Source: Lineus longissimus (lineage: Eukaryota; Nemertea; Pilidiophora; Heteronemertea; Lineidae). From it: 64,000 nucleotides of DNA. Positions 1 through 18,518 of this stretch are shown piece after piece. The DNA is taken from positions 18,476,349-18,540,348 of the forward strand of contig NC_088318.1 in NCBI RefSeq assembly GCF_910592395.1, read 5' to 3'. The notes under the pieces are model-generated. The model worked only from the letters and a program-made list of their open reading frames with translations. It was not told the DNA's origin and ran no database searches. A program made the position numbers and the translations under genes. How positions within the stretch are numbered: the stretch's first letter is position 1; every line of letters starts with the position of its first letter.

Positions 1-3000
1 AAAAGTTGTTAGACAAAATGATTGATTTTTGACAAGGGTCAACATGAAATTTTGATCGAGTTGAATCAGATTCATCATAGGAGTTCATGCAAGTTAATCT
101 TAATCAATGATTCTACTGAAAGAATCTTGTGGGTTAAATCAAGATCAAGCATTTTAATAACTTTCTGCAAGTATTTTCACCAGACAACTTCCTGTGACAC
201 AGTATGGTAATGATACCCAGAAGAGCTCCCATGATCAGCAGGTTGATTGAGGTTTGCAAGAAATATCAGCAGGGGTTGTGGAACCAACCACAGAATCAGC
301 CTTCGGCTGTATTCCTACCCCCTTGACAAGAGATACGACTGCAACCCCTGCAGCGGGAAATGAAGCTGACACATTTGAACAATATCTTCTGGGGGAAGTG
401 TCCTGTTGATTGGCTACCACAACACTATGGCAATCTCTTCACGAAGTTCATGACAACAGCCACGGGGCAGGGTGGGTAAACTTAACCAGCAATTATATCA
501 AAATTGCTGTGTTTAGCTTTTTGTTGCTGTCTGTGCTCAGTGTCAGCATAGCACTACGTAGCTTTTTGCAGTGGAATTCTATTGTCTGCCACAGAAGTCT
601 ATTGTCTTTATCGATCTGGTAATACAATTCTTCATCGTTTCAATCTGTTATAACAAACTGTCAACTGAAGAAGATCCGCTATCAAGCATCAAAGGACAGC
701 CATCCTTCCGCCACAAAGCGGTTCACAGCAGACAATCGGAGGGATTTAGAATAATACGAAAGGTCACCGAGATGTGAAACCAATCAGCTGCCTGTGGGTG
801 TAGACACTTGAATATTTAATCAAATAACATAATGATTAGAAAGTTGTCAAGCAGAAAATGGTGATTTAACCCAACAGTGGTTCGTATAGTGGCCACTTGA
901 TTTTGATTGCAGACAATCAGAAGACTAGTATTCTTAGAGTTCAGGATAGAGATTCTCTTGGGTGATACTCTGCAGGGTTAAACTAAAGACAAACATACAA
1001 TGTACTTCCCAAGCTGAAGTACTCTACATGTAACTCTCAACAGCCTTGGTGTCCCACCTCAATGGCCAGGCCTGGAATTTCTAATGGGCAAATTATAATG
1101 CAAATTAAATTTGGTTATCAGCAAAGTGCATTCTGTGACACATTCATGGAGATATATCATGGACACATGATCAACATACACATGGGGTGCTCCACCAGAC
1201 ACGACTGACCAGACGTTTATCTTCACTGTCAAAATCCTCCGAGAATCCAAATGAACGATGGCCAGCTTCCGAAAACCATAATTAGATCAGTTAATGGCGA
1301 CAGATATCGTTATTTCAATTTCAAGATTACGAGTATGTCATTACAGTAATCACCTCTCATTGACCTACCTAAAATAGAGTCAAGTGTCTGATCCAGATAA
1401 CTTCATTTGTAAGCTTATATGCTCTTGGTTACACCATGGAGGTATTATTCAGCACTGTCATCATTTCATGTTTCAAATCAACCCTCCAACAGCACCACAA
1501 CATCAACCCAGGACAAACTCACCTCTGATTGTTCTAACACCATAGCCATCAGCTCTGCACAGAATCCACTTCTCAATCCATTAGCAAACTAACAGATAGG
1601 TTATCTCTTCCTGAAGATGGACTACCGACTCCTGCCTCCATGTCCATCCCAGTCTCACCGACAACTGACCATTAAGATTTGATAGATGAGCAGACCCTGT
1701 GTCTGACAGCTATTCTCTGCCTACACTTGCTTCGGCCAGTCACAATAGGACTCAGACAATACCCAATACCCAGACCTGGTGGAGTATCTCCAAAATAAGC
1801 CATCCTTTGAAGACGAGGTCGTGAATTCTTACAACATGGCCTGGTGACTCAGGAAATGGAAAGGTGACCTGATGACCACACTCAAGACCCCAGCAAGAAA
1901 TTCCACACTTCCTTTTTTGGAAAGATTGTGTCCAGTGACCAAGGAACATTTCCTGAAGTGAACCACAGGGATATTCTCTGGTATGATAATCACCTAAGAA
2001 AAGGAAAGGCCTAGGATTTTTAGAAATAACTGCCATTCCATTAGTTCTGGCTGGAACCCATTATGTAACACAAACATGTCTTCAAGGAAGAGTTCGACAA
2101 GACAATTACTTCTTCTTTCATTTTCCACAAACACAAACTTATCCTTGCTGGGGGGTTGTGAAAGAAGGGAATTGGCTGTAGATTAGACAGGAAAGGGCCA
2201 GGAATGGTTGCTTGGCAAACTTTCAGGCTAACAGAGTATGAAAGTGGTGTTTTGCCCCCCCCCCTATGGCCTACAAACATGTTATGTTGCAATTTATACC
2301 ACAATTTGATAGGGATGGGCACAAATGGAATTTTTCTTCTTCACTGTACCTCCTACAGAAATACCATAAAATGTCAGTGTATCAAGTTGATAATATAATG
2401 GCAGATTATCAAAACACAAATGATTGTTTGGTTAACACTTGTAATGGAAGATGAAAGCACAGCACCAAAAGAGTACTGGGGACACAAGAGTTTTTATTGG
2501 GAATGAAAATATTATTTGAATAAACCTTGGCTATCGAGTGATGTGAGAAACACACAGTGGAAAGAGAATCAGGATGAACACACCAACCGTGAAATCTGAT
2601 AATGTAAATCAACCAAATATTGTGACTTCTTTTATTTTAAGATTTATCAAATTTTTTGGAGAAAATTTCTTCAACATTTTGAAACTTTTATTTTGGCAGA
2701 TAAGGAAATTGCTTTTATTTGCGAAATCTGTGAAATAATGGTAGTCAACAGAAGCCGAGGCTGTAGAAAGACCTCTGAACTGTTCTTACTGTAAGGTGTT
2801 TTAAGTACTTTTTAACTGTCACTACAATGCCCTACCCATGCACCACCAATATTCGTCTGGTAAGTTTTATACATCATTGTCAAGACCAGGATATCAAAAT
2901 AACCATTATTATATTAAATTGGATTGCAGACGGCAAACTAGCCATTAAAATTCAACACCCCCATGAAATACTCCACATGAATTATTTCAATTAATTACTA

Positions 3001-5419
3001 TTTACCATAAGTAACATGGTGTTTTCTGCCACGTTTTTACCCCCACTCATTCTCATCGGAAAAAGCATGCAGACCCTCCCCCACATTCTATTTTTGGGCA
3101 GGCATACCTCTAGGCATTGGTTTCAACCTGATCAAGTAGGTAGTACCACTACTGTACATCCAGTACTGGACACTTTGGTAAACGTAGGATGGGAAGTTGT
3201 GGTTGCCACATGGCCCAGAGCATTACTTACAAGCTGGATTGTGTACAGATCCAATATCTAGGGCAAGACAAAAAAAATCTTATTTCACTTTTGCTCAAGA
3301 TGGTTGGTTTCTTGTTACCATTGTTTCTTGGGTCAAACACTCATTAAAAGCAGTTGTCTTTGAATAGGTTGGTTCACAGCTCAAAAAGAAAGAATACAAT
3401 TCCAATAGGCGTTTTCATGGCCAGCCATGTTGGAGAACAATGATTTGTCGTGAATCAAATGCTGTCATGGTCACTTGGGCTTGCTTTCTTTTGTCTGCAG
3501 AATTGCCTTCTCAGACAGCTTAGTCTAATACCTGATGAATTGTATGTTTCTAAACAAGAGTCTACACAGGTATCAAGAAGCCGTCAGACTTCAAAGCAAA
3601 GGAGAAAGTGATCGATTGGAGTGCATAACCTTCTAGATCCCCTGTTTGAACAGTGGTTGCATGCTTTCGAAATGAAATCCAAAGTAAAAACTAACTGCTT
3701 TATCTACAGAGTGAGCTATCCATTTTGAAATCTATATCAAACATGCAGGGTTACTATCAGAAAATCCAGACTTGGGAATGCCACTCAAATCAAAAATTTC
3801 TCTGCTTCTTCAATGGTAGTTGCGATAGGATCGAAGGCGGGCTGGGATGGAAAATGTGTTGCCAAGTGTAGAAATAACAACCAGATAGGATCAAACGCTG
3901 GAAAGATTTAAGACATCAGCTCCCAGTTGGCGCTATATGATACCTTTCATCAATATCATCTCAATGTTCTCAATTACCAAAAAATTACAAATGAAAACCC
4001 TGAAACTGGTCCTACCTCTCTCATTTTGATGCTTCCGGTGTCAACAAAGTATTTTGGATTTCGTATCTATCCAAAATATCAAGATATCGAACAACTTCAA
4101 CAATAATCCAATCAATAACGATGACATCCACTGTTCAGCATGAGCATCACGTTATCTGGACGGTTGCCACTGCTCAACTGGAGCCTCATCAGGTGCTCGG
4201 CACAGTTTTGTTTACAACTCATTCAATGAGCAGACGATCGAGAGTAGGAGAGAGAGCAGACGGTATCCAGCAGACACACCCGAGATGATGACAATGGTGT
4301 GATTTCGGGGTGGTATGGGGGTTCTCCCCAGCAATATCCTCTCCTGAAGCTGTGACTTGTGATTCTATAAGCAGTACGGGAAATACACAGAGGACAAATG
4401 TATTCCAAGCAAATCCTATCACCACAAGACACTAAACTCTCTTTCCTTCACAGAATGTGGTAAAGTGTTCAGAAAAGTGGAAAACTGAATATTCCACTTT
4501 TAAGGTTAGAGGAATCCCAAGACATTACGGTCCTCCGATAAGGTATGATGCATGATTGAGGTATGCCACTGTGATATATAAAGTCAATCTGTGACATCAC
4601 CCTGCAGTAGATAATGGGTAGTTTGGTGACCCAGTCTTATGCCTGAATGTGTATTACAAACACAATACAAATTCCACAGGCAATCAAATTAGCCTATACA
4701 ACCCATTCACTCATTTGCAGGCCTGCTACGTTATGACATTTATGGTGGTATTCCAGGAAGAAATTCTACAAGCGATTTACTTGAAATATCAATTTTGACC
4801 CGGGAATATCAGAACATGAGGTCAATTTACGCCAAAGAATAACATTTCTTAAAAAACCAATCATTTGGCGTCAAATTAGGAACTATCAAGAAACTATCTA
4901 TGTGCCTACGCTGCTATTGTAATGATTCAACGCGGAGCAAAGCCGTATTGAGATGGTGCAATAGTCTGGGATATCTTCTTTTTTCTTCAAACTCTAAAGC
5001 ACACGCAACATGTTATTGTTGTAAAACCATCACACCCCTTGTCCTGCCCAATGGAAGGCAAGAGGCCAATGCCATTACCACCATCATGCTTGTTTGTAGG
5101 CCTCTGTTAAGGTACTCCAGTATCAATAACATACTATCAAAGCAAATACGCCAGAGTTTACAACAAGCAATCATATGCAAGGGTCAGATTCCACAGGAAG
5201 TCATTAGCCCTTATTATACCATCAAACAGAAGCAAGGTTAATTACTAGAGAACTACACACTCGGCAAGTCAAAGTACTTCCATCTTTTTTCAGTGATTTA
5301 ACCCAAATTCCTTATACAGAATGGGGAGGGCCCACAGAGCAATACCAGGAATCATGGGTTCAATCTCTTCAGTTCAACTGAAAATCAGTGTCTTTGGCAA
5401 AGGAATCATTAGAACTTAC
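1..5419. other. Gene-poor left flank
   Basis: I find no complete gene here. Three plus-strand blocks read like eroded coding sequence: about 255-410 (Ser/Thr/Pro-rich, ending in TGA), 650-777, and about 1770-2040, each broken by stops or lacking convincing splice sites. The word CCATGGAGGTATTATT at 1434-1449 also occurs in the palindrome near 13.23 kb. A minus-strand stretch at about 4222-4354 could be a last exon following the candidate exon at 5420-5516, because the acceptor, phase and a terminal stop are compatible, but its composition is unconvincing. The rest is AT-rich sequence with no recognised feature. Confidence 0.4.
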
Positions 5420-5516
5420 CGGTGGAATAAACAGTAGCATAGAGGGACTCTTCCCAACGGGTGCCGACAATCTCCGGGCTGATCTCAATCGAGAACGTAT
5501 CTCCTCCCGATTTGCC
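5420..5516 (-). CDS. Candidate internal coding exon of an unidentified gene
   Basis: On the minus strand this 97-bp block starts after a TAG acceptor and ends at a strong GTAAGT donor. It is open in the frame that reads GKSGGDTFSIEISPEIVGTR at its start, 32 codons plus one base. It is clearly richer in G+C and third-position C/G than its AT-rich surroundings, as real exons in this window are. I do not recognise the family, and I could not find convincing partner exons on either side. It may belong to a long-intron gene or be a relic. Confidence 0.4.
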
Positions 5517-6470
5517 CTACGGTGGAACCCGGCCATCTTTTTCTATCCTTGAAATCTCGTGTTAATCCTCAAGAATGTATCCAATGTCTGCATTAAAGTA
5601 CAAGGCTTTTGTAATTGCGTCTGCAAGAGAATTCCTCACACAATTCAACAATCTGTGGATAACTTCCTACGCCATCGATTCCAAAGATAAAGATGTGTTG
5701 ATCTTTTAAAAGCCAGTTCCTTTCCAAAGTATAGAGTACTGGTTGAAGCTAAAGGAACCTCGTCTTCTAATATAGAGCCAATTAGCACTCACCACGGGTT
5801 GCTGGGAAAAACCTGCTACATCCACAAAGATCGGCAAAGTTCTGAGACAAGAAACATCCCAGACGCAAAAGTTGTAAAAACAACAGAATTTCTAAGAGAA
5901 TCTTACGAATCCGGCTGATTCAGAACAAGAAACTGAATCTTCCAGTCATGGTACTAACAGAGGTTGTAGCACTCCATGGGAATCTTAGCCATCAAAATCC
6001 TGCATAGGAATTCTGCATGGCTGAACATATCTGATTTCCCGTTTCAATTGATTCCTTGAGGTAAAAGTATACAACTGGATGAAAATCTTAAGAATGGGCA
6101 GAGAGCGTGCGGAGAATACGTTGAACGCGAAACCCGAATTGGCAACTTTGTGGTACGTCTGCACCTCCTTCAAATGGAAGCTTTATTAGCTGAAAATTTG
6201 AATTGAATAACACGATAGAGAGTGCCGCATCTCGCATTTCGTTGCAGGCTGCAGAGTCTCGAGTCAGACAGATATGAAATTGAAACAATCAAGCAGTGAA
6301 TTATGAGATCTAGACAGAATCAGATACTGTACTTATAATTTACAGCCCAATTGGTTCGTCTAATCTTTTAAAGAAGTTTGACTTGCTGATTAAACCCAAT
6401 TACAAAACACATGTACACTTTGATTCCAACTATGAAATGAAATGACCAAAAGCAAACCTAGCAACACAAA

Positions 6471-6990
6471 ACACAGGAAGACTGGCAAGTCTACAGCATG
6501 GGAAGGGAACCCAGGAAGACACAGGAAGACTGGCAAGTCTACAGCATGGGAAGGGAACCCAGGAAGACACAGGAAGACTGGCAAGTCTACAGCATGGGAA
6601 GAGAACCCAGGAAGACTGGCAAGTCTACAGCGTGGGAAGAGAACCCAGGAAGACACAGGAAGACTGGCAAGTCTACAGCATGGGAAGGGAACCCAGGAAG
6701 ACACAGGAAGACTGGCAAGTCTACAGCGTGGGAAGAGAACCCAGGAAGACACAGGAAGACTGGCAAGTCTACAGCGTGGGAAGAGAACCCAGGAAGACAC
6801 AGGAAGACTGGCAAGTCTACAGCGTGGGAAGAGAACCCAGGAAGACACAGGAAGACTGACAAGTCTACAGCATAGGAAGAGAACCCAGGAAGACACAGGA
6901 AGACTGGCAAGTCTACAGCGTGGGAAGAGAACCCAGGAAGACACAGGAAGACTGACAGTGACAAGTCTACAGCATGGGAAGAGAACAATC
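6471..6990. repeat. 48-bp minisatellite
   Basis: About 11 tandem copies of a 48-bp purine-rich unit, each containing GGAAGACTGGCAAGTCTACA. Units differ mainly at GGGAAGGG/GGGAAGAG and CAT/CGT positions. One unit lacks 10 bases (ACACAGGAAG) and the last carries a 6-base insertion. Because 48 is divisible by 3, several frames on both strands stay open through the array and give repetitive translations. Those are a by-product of the repeat, not evidence of a gene. Confidence 0.95.
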
Positions 6991-9900
6991 AAAACTTTCC
7001 TCAAAAGCCAACAAACCTAATATAAAAGGTAATAAAATATCCATTTTTCTGCGCACAACTCGCAACCAAGTTGTCTGAATGACCAAAACCCAGAAAATGG
7101 CTATTTTGCAATACTTTCTGTGCATTACTCATTGAATGTAGGCGTTCTTCAAACAACAGAACTGTTTGTTTCGATCTTCCCTGATTCAGAAACCAGCACC
7201 ATAACAGAAGGAATCAGCAGGGCTAAGATGATGAACGCAAGTACCATTACACCTATACACCACTCATCAAGGATATATTGGTAAGAATCTCAAGATTAAG
7301 CTTACCACAAAACACAGTGCTTCCAAAACAGGTGAGCGTGCAATAATGTACAGGTGGATAAGCCAACTTATGCCAAGATCAATGGATTCATTGGACCAAA
7401 GAAAAGAAGATCCTATAGTAGTCTGAAGAATGTACTAAGTATGTGGCATCTTTTACCACCAGCAACCTGCAAGCATTCTTCTGGTAATAAGCCAATTTGT
7501 TGGTGTCTTGACTTGAGTGCTGAATGGCTGCAGCAGCTAAAGCAATTTATCAGCTATGAAATCTTACAAAAGTTGATTGATACCGTTGGCCTTTTCATAA
7601 CGAAGCTGGAGAGGAGCTTCCCTTGAAAAAGCAGTTACACAGAAACAGTAGATATCCCGAAACAAGTGGAAGTGGTCAAGCAGACGTCGAAATAAGATCT
7701 TGATACGTCTTAAGGAATTTTGAAATATTCAAACCAAAATCGAAATACAGGTGATATGGACTGAGAACTCATGCAGTACCACAGAGTCTCATTCAGAGAC
7801 ACCGGAAGCTGAGATGTTACAAAGAATGCTTTCTTCCACAAATTCCAAGAGACGGAAACATGACAAAGCCAAAGAAAAAAATCACCCTGAGCTTTTGTGA
7901 AGGATGAAACCTTTACAAAATTCAAAATTGAAATAATTCCATTGAATTTTTTTCCACATTCCAATGAGAACAGCCCAGTCTGATCTTTCATCTGTTCCAT
8001 GCACTCTTGTTAACATATTTCTCACATAAGGTCTCATGTCCTTGAAGTTCAGCAACTTCATTCAGATTTACAACAGAACGAAGAGTTTGAAAACGGAAAG
8101 AATCCTATGAAGAATGACACCAAGTGATATGTTACGAATGAAAGTCAGAAATGTTACACAACCAACAACAGTCAACAATGCAATGTAAAACTTTAATGGA
8201 CTTGCCGGAGGCACGTGGCACCAGATGGACTGCAATCTGGCGTTGTCATAAAACCTGTGTCGCATTGCAACATAATGGATGATCAGTAAGATAGGACCTA
8301 ATAATGATGTACTTCGGGGACGTGGGTATCCAGTAGCTCTTGGGCGCTTCACAGTCCTTGACCATGGCAACACCGTTCTTAATCAATGGCAGGAATACTG
8401 GTCAGTCCCTCTGAGTGAAAGAAGCCAACAGGGCAAAAGGAACCAACACTGAAAATCTCTTTGAAACCCGCAATCCTGATAAGATGACAAACACTACAGC
8501 AACTGAGCTGTGAATAAGCTATAGGATCCTGCTGACAACATGTTTCATCAACAAAAACGAACCTTTATCCTTTTGAAACCAACAACAATTTTCATCAACA
8601 AGCAAACGTTATACGATACTACATGTACATGTAGAATATAACTAAGATTACCTCAGCAATTTCAGATAATGCCCCGGTCTAATCAACCCTAATTACAACA
8701 ACTTAGACACTCTGTACCAATTTGTTGACATGATTTGGAGCACTTGCGCAATGTTGGTCAAAAACATTAAAAAGTTTTTCATCTGATTTTTTGCAATATT
8801 TGGGAAGGCCTTTGCAAAACTGGCCAGAAAAAGTTGACCTGGAGAAAACAGATATAAACTGAATGAATGTGTTGTACAGTTGTCCATTTGGAGAAAGGGG
8901 ACAGGGAGAGAAATCAAATCTGACTCCTATCAATATACCTAAAATACCTGTCAATAACCAAGAAAAACTAATAACGGTTGGGATCCAAATTATGGTGTTG
9001 AAGTAAAAGTGATCATCTGATCCAATTCTCAATCACTTCTGTAATTCCAGGACTGAAATATTGTTAGATCCACACTTTACTTGGTGAAGAATAATATCCC
9101 CAAATGAATCAAAGCCCATGCATGCAATAAGTACTACCTTCATGCGCACAGAAATAAATTCTGTGTCAATTAGACCCTTGAACATGTTGAAAGACCAGCA
9201 TGAATTGTCACAATGCCATGCACATTTCTCATACAACATAGCACCCGTTGATATGAAAACACCTCTCAAATACAATAGGGTCATAAGTTCTCACAGTTGA
9301 AGCACAGTCATGCAGGACTCAGTTCATGATGTGTTAAAAAATACTTTTCATGAAAAGCGCTAAGCATTAACTACTAGTCTGAAGTCTAGAATATACAGCA
9401 CAATACCAGAACTTATCAATATCATAACGCAGATTTATACTTAGACCTTAAAGGACTTAATGAATTGATATGGGACAGTTCTTATTTCATCAATGACTTC
9501 TTTCAGGAAATAATTTTATCATTGGAAAGCAAAGCCATTCAAATACGATCTGAATATGATGTTCTCGCTAGGTAAAGGGGTTTACAGATATAGTACATCC
9601 CTCACCCTACCCCATCAATATCACTGTCACGATATCCTTCATTACAAAAGCTTCAACAACAAGGACAATTTTGCAATGATTTCAAAGTTAGTTAGCAGAG
9701 CTTCACAACTCACGAACAGTAGGACGGGTTGAGTGAACACATAAACAGACAGTAAAGAAAGTAAAGAAAACCCTCTGCTGGGGCTGACTTATTATCTTGG
9801 TTTCAACCCCCAAGTCATTCTGAGGTTTCTTCAATTTGAGAAAAAGGTGAACAAATAGAGATGGAAGAAGGGATTTGATAACATCGGGCATATGAAGTGG

Positions 9901-11315
9901 AGCTTGATACAACCTGTGGATGTTCAACACCTGAGTCAAGATATGGTTTCTTTTTTTACAATTTGGCTAAAGGTAAAGCTGGGGAGGTGTGATATTAGTC
10001 ATTTTGTGAGGTACAATGTAGAAGTACATGTAATGTTACACTGTACTGGATATTTTACATGAGAAGCCCACTATCTGTTGCCACCACACTTCACCAAAAT
10101 AACTGATGTCGAGTGTTAAGAGTCAAACTCATTTACAGAACAACATGGGTGTTAAATCAGTCAACAGGCATCACAGCTTGTATAGTTTGTATTCCACCAA
10201 AGTACATGTAGGTACTGCCACCTTGAGAGCTGCTACCACACCTGAAGCTAACAATAAAGTGTTCTCACATGTACATGTGGGGCCTACAAGAGTCTTATAC
10301 CAGAACAGGTACATAGTTTATAATCACTTTCTTGGAATGGAGAGGTCAACACAGTATACAACTCCTCAAAGCCGGATCCTTGTATTTAGAATGCCCCAAA
10401 TCCCACATGAATAGCCTGTAAGTGTGACAAGTGGACAGTTCCCTTGGGCTGAGGCATGTGCAGGGGCCTACATAAACCTAACAATAGCATCAAATAAAAC
10501 TGGCATTATGACTGAGGACAGACACTGGGATAGACCTTCTTGTTTGATTGTTCCTCAAGTTTTCTTCGGTTCAGACTTGAATTCAAATTTTGACAGAGGG
10601 TGAAACTCAACAATCGATATCTTTACTTTTTTTATCTCTTCTTTACAACAGGAAGGCCTGACTTATCAAACCACCCCAACATTGGTATTTTGTTGACCGT
10701 GGGAACACACCAGCTGTGCACGAACACTTGTAAGCCCCTATGATTTGCAAGAGTGTGATCAACTGTACATTTACATGTACAGGAATGGGGAATTATTTCA
10801 AGCCCACACTTCAAACAGCATAATAGGAAGCCTCAAAAGTTGTTTGGTACATGGCAGTACTTACATGTAGGCCAAGTATAAAATACTTAATTGAATACAA
10901 TACATGAAATTTTGGGTACACTGTGTGATACACAGTCACCTATTATCTTGTTCATGTATGTAGACCAATGTAGGCTCACAAAATACCAACACTGATCATG
11001 CATAGGAGTCCGATGGGAAAGCTCATCATTCTGGCCAATATATCACTGCCAAAGCCCTGGTAGTCGAAGATTACCCTAGATTTTGATGAAAACCAAGCTG
11101 GCTGGGCTGCTAGCAATTAATGCCTACAGCCTCGACTAGAGGAATTACATGTAGGCCTACTGTCCTTCCTCCACACTGTAAGCTTCAGAATGCAGTTTAA
11201 AATTTGGTACTAAAATAGACATGATGGTACAAGAAATGATGATCTAGTGAATTCAGACTGGAGGAGCGAGGCTCTACAACACGCAATGTACCGAATGATT
11301 ATGATTTTAACTTAC
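6991..11315. other. Intergenic or intronic sequence without a supported gene
   Basis: AT-rich sequence containing several ACATGTACATG-type words. Minus-strand open stretches at 7710-8000, 8068-8373 and 8703-9032 encode hydrophobic or Cys-containing peptides, but none has a clear splice context or recognisable motif. I treat them as chance. Confidence 0.5.
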
Positions 11316-11333
11316 CCCACCAAGAAAAGTCAT
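11316..11333 (-). CDS. Possible first coding exon (six codons)
   Basis: On the minus strand an ATG at 11333 is followed by codons for MTFLGG and then a consensus GTAAGTT donor. This is the form expected of a short first coding exon behind an untranslated leader. It would belong to a gene running leftwards, possibly the one containing the exon at 5420-5516. The phases (0 then 0) are compatible, but no linking exons were found. The signal is short and could be chance. Confidence 0.2.
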
Positions 11334-12831
11334 GGTGATGCTGTGGGTCTCACTCTTTTGGCAGATATGAAACCTTCAGTTAGCAGTACAGCGTTAATCC
11401 AAGAGATAAACCGTTGACAACTATGTCTTCCATCATCGCTTGACTGCAATCATCTGTGAAATAAGAATAATAATAAGATGAGAGACATATTGTTTTACAT
11501 TGAACTTTTAACTAATGTGGACAAGTGTGACATCATCATGATCACACCTCATGTACTTTATTGTTCCAGTCTCTTTTGAAAAGTTATGAAGTCCCGCTCC
11601 CAATGTCATAATGTAAATTCTCGATCCTGGACCTGGCCGACTGGAATCGACCAGCCCAATAAATCAATAAAATAACCCAGAAAGTAAAGGGAAGTGGGTG
11701 GGGGTTATAGTAGGCCTTTTCGAAGAAGACGAATCAGAGCCATAACAAAAATCAAAAACGCACACTCAGAAGGCCTAAGCTGACTTCGGACAGTGATCCT
11801 TCGATAACTTCGAAAATGTCGATGGATTCTGTAGTGTAATCCAAAAAGTTAACGATTGCCATCGTCGTCACCACGGTTGCCTTTTGTCTTACATGCCAGA
11901 CCAATCTGTGACGTGAGTAAACACACTAGGCCCACACAACTTGCCCAACTTTGTTGTGTATGAGATTGAGAGGTATGCCTACGCCATGTAGTACAGTTCA
12001 CATGCATACCCATGTATTGTATACTGCAAGCCATGCACATCACATTTACAACTATTAAAAGGGGCCTAAGGCCAAGGGCGAAGGCAAGAATGCCAAGATT
12101 CCAATTTTTTATGTTGAAAAGATCACACAAAACTATATCAAACGACAGTGACAAGAGATTATTTGATGCATTATCAAAAGATATCTTCATAAATATCATA
12201 ATTACCAAAACATTTTACACATTATCTCCTGAATAAATCGATTATTCCACAGTAAAATTCGAAAGCCAGAACTTGTTGACTGACCTAGTTTCATTTCAGC
12301 TAATAGGGCGCGCACCGGCTGACCCAATCAGGGAATACGAGTCTGCAGACAAAATTTGCGTTGGAATATAAATGCGTGCTGAGGCTGCGACCACACCCAA
12401 TCTAGCCCATCTTGAAATAGGCGCCGATTCGCTGTATTACCAAGTCGCATACTTATTACACCCTCCATGGCCCCTTATTAAACTGCACCACTGCACCCCT
12501 GCATCCTTTGTTGCACCACCACCTGCCTATGTTATGGTGTATCATCCACATTCAAATGCTCACCCCATGCACCGTTCAGCAAAAACCTTGCTGGTCAAGA
12601 TGCCCCCACAACTCAAAAAAGATTAATGAATATTTTGGACGAAAATTGGTGTTCTTCCCCCGCCCCTGGTCCAAAAATGTAGATAGTTCGACGATACTGC
12701 ACGACATGAAAGATAACTGTATTATGTCGCCCCCTCAATTTGCACGTGGCAAGAGCGCCATGACGCGTACGATTAGATCTGGTCTGCAGTCCAATCAAAA
12801 AGGTTGCGCCGGTATTTCATCACATGGCAAA
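11334..12831. other. Upstream region of the lysyl-tRNA synthetase gene
   Basis: No gene is supported here. The last few hundred bases before the KARS start are richer in G+C and CpG than the rest, as expected near a housekeeping promoter. I see no clear TATA box. The open stretch at 12372-12867 overlaps the KARS first exon in another frame and is not a gene. Confidence 0.4.
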
Positions 12832-17409
<4,578 letters not shown>

Positions 17410-17635
17410 CGTCAGGGATCTTAGTACAATTCAAACCATCTTATTTTATTTATTGAATACATGATGGACCTCACGGACGTTTCTTTGACTTTAAGAATTC
17501 GTACACATATCCAAATTCTAGGAAGTTCTGCATTGACTTAGCTTTGGGTGTTCACCATGGAGGAAGTTGTGAAAGAAGTTGTACCATAGTAACATATGGG
17601 AAACTGTAATTCAACAATGGGAAATTCATTCAACT

Positions 17636-17641
17636 AATAAA
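17636..17641 (+). promoter_or_regulatory. Polyadenylation signal for KARS
   Basis: AATAAA lies 227 bases after the KARS stop codon, followed by a T/GT-rich stretch (TTTTCATTCTTTTGTGTGT). Position and context fit the 3' end of this transcript. Confidence 0.6.
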
Positions 17642-18508
17642 TTCTTCTGATCAAACATGTTTTTCATTCTTTTGTGTGTATCTGAAGATTCAAGGGTCAG
17701 GAAATGTTTCATACAGCCTGCGTCAACTTTTTTCCTAATTAGTCTCCGTCAACCTACGTATGTAGGGTTGAAAGGAGACTCTTGGTTTAGCTAGGCAAAT
17801 TCCCCCAATTTATAACCCCGTTCCATGTGACTACGGTGTATGCAATGCACTATGTATATCATTAGTGATTGGAGAACCCAGGTGGATTCGTGTTCGCGAA
17901 GTTTAGGGAAAACTGGACATTAAGTAAATCAAATAGTATAATGAGTTGTTTATCGAAACATCAAAGGTGTGCAGTGCGAATTTTCAGAATTATTTAGCGA
18001 GCAATAACGACATATTTTAGGGGACGAGACAGCCGTTTGGCGATGGGTCGTGAAAATTTGATCCGCCATTACACAATCTCCAAACGAGACGTATTATGCG
18101 ACCATATTCCCTGCCAATTTCGATTTCCGCCATTGCACATTCTCCAAATGAGACGTATTATGCGACCATATTCCCTGCCAACCCCAATTTCGATAGCTTC
18201 CATGTTGGACAGGAAGTGGCCCGTGGAAATGGACTGAAAATGGCCGCAATTGATCAATTCGTACTTAAGAGCAACGATTACAGGAACACACTTGATTTGA
18301 CATAAATTGAAATCTTTTATGATTCATTGTTGTTATAAGTTATTCTGGCTACAAACAAATTTTCGCGGCAACAATAGTGGTCAATACAGGCAGGGCCTTG
18401 GAGCGAGGCGACGGCGTTGATAAGACGATCAAGTTCCGGTCATGCGCAAGTCGCATGTGCAGAATAGTGTTTAAGGCACATGTGAACCACAACATCACCA
18501 TCGCTGCT
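17642..18508. other. Spacer with a 64-bp tandem duplication
   Basis: No gene is seen. At about 18063-18183 a 64-bp unit is repeated twice (CCGCCATT, then CTCCAAA, then GAGACGTATTATGCGACC), with a few substitutions. Near 17743-17786 an imperfect hairpin pairs AGTCTCCGTCAACCTAC with GTAGGGTTGAAAGGAGACT. Confidence 0.6.
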
Positions 18509-18518
18509 ATCCCAACAC

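Noticed and set aside
1770-2040. Plus-strand stretch that reads like protein between stops
   Set aside because: Two or more in-frame stops and no splice borders. It may be a relic, but there is too little to call a pseudogene.
6390-7020. Long repetitive open frames on both strands, up to 204 codons
   Set aside because: They come from a 48-bp tandem repeat whose length is a multiple of three. Four or more frames are open at once and none has splice or start context.
8068-9032. Hydrophobic minus-strand open frames suggesting a membrane protein
   Set aside because: No splice sites of good quality, no recognisable motif, and composition equal to the AT-rich flank.
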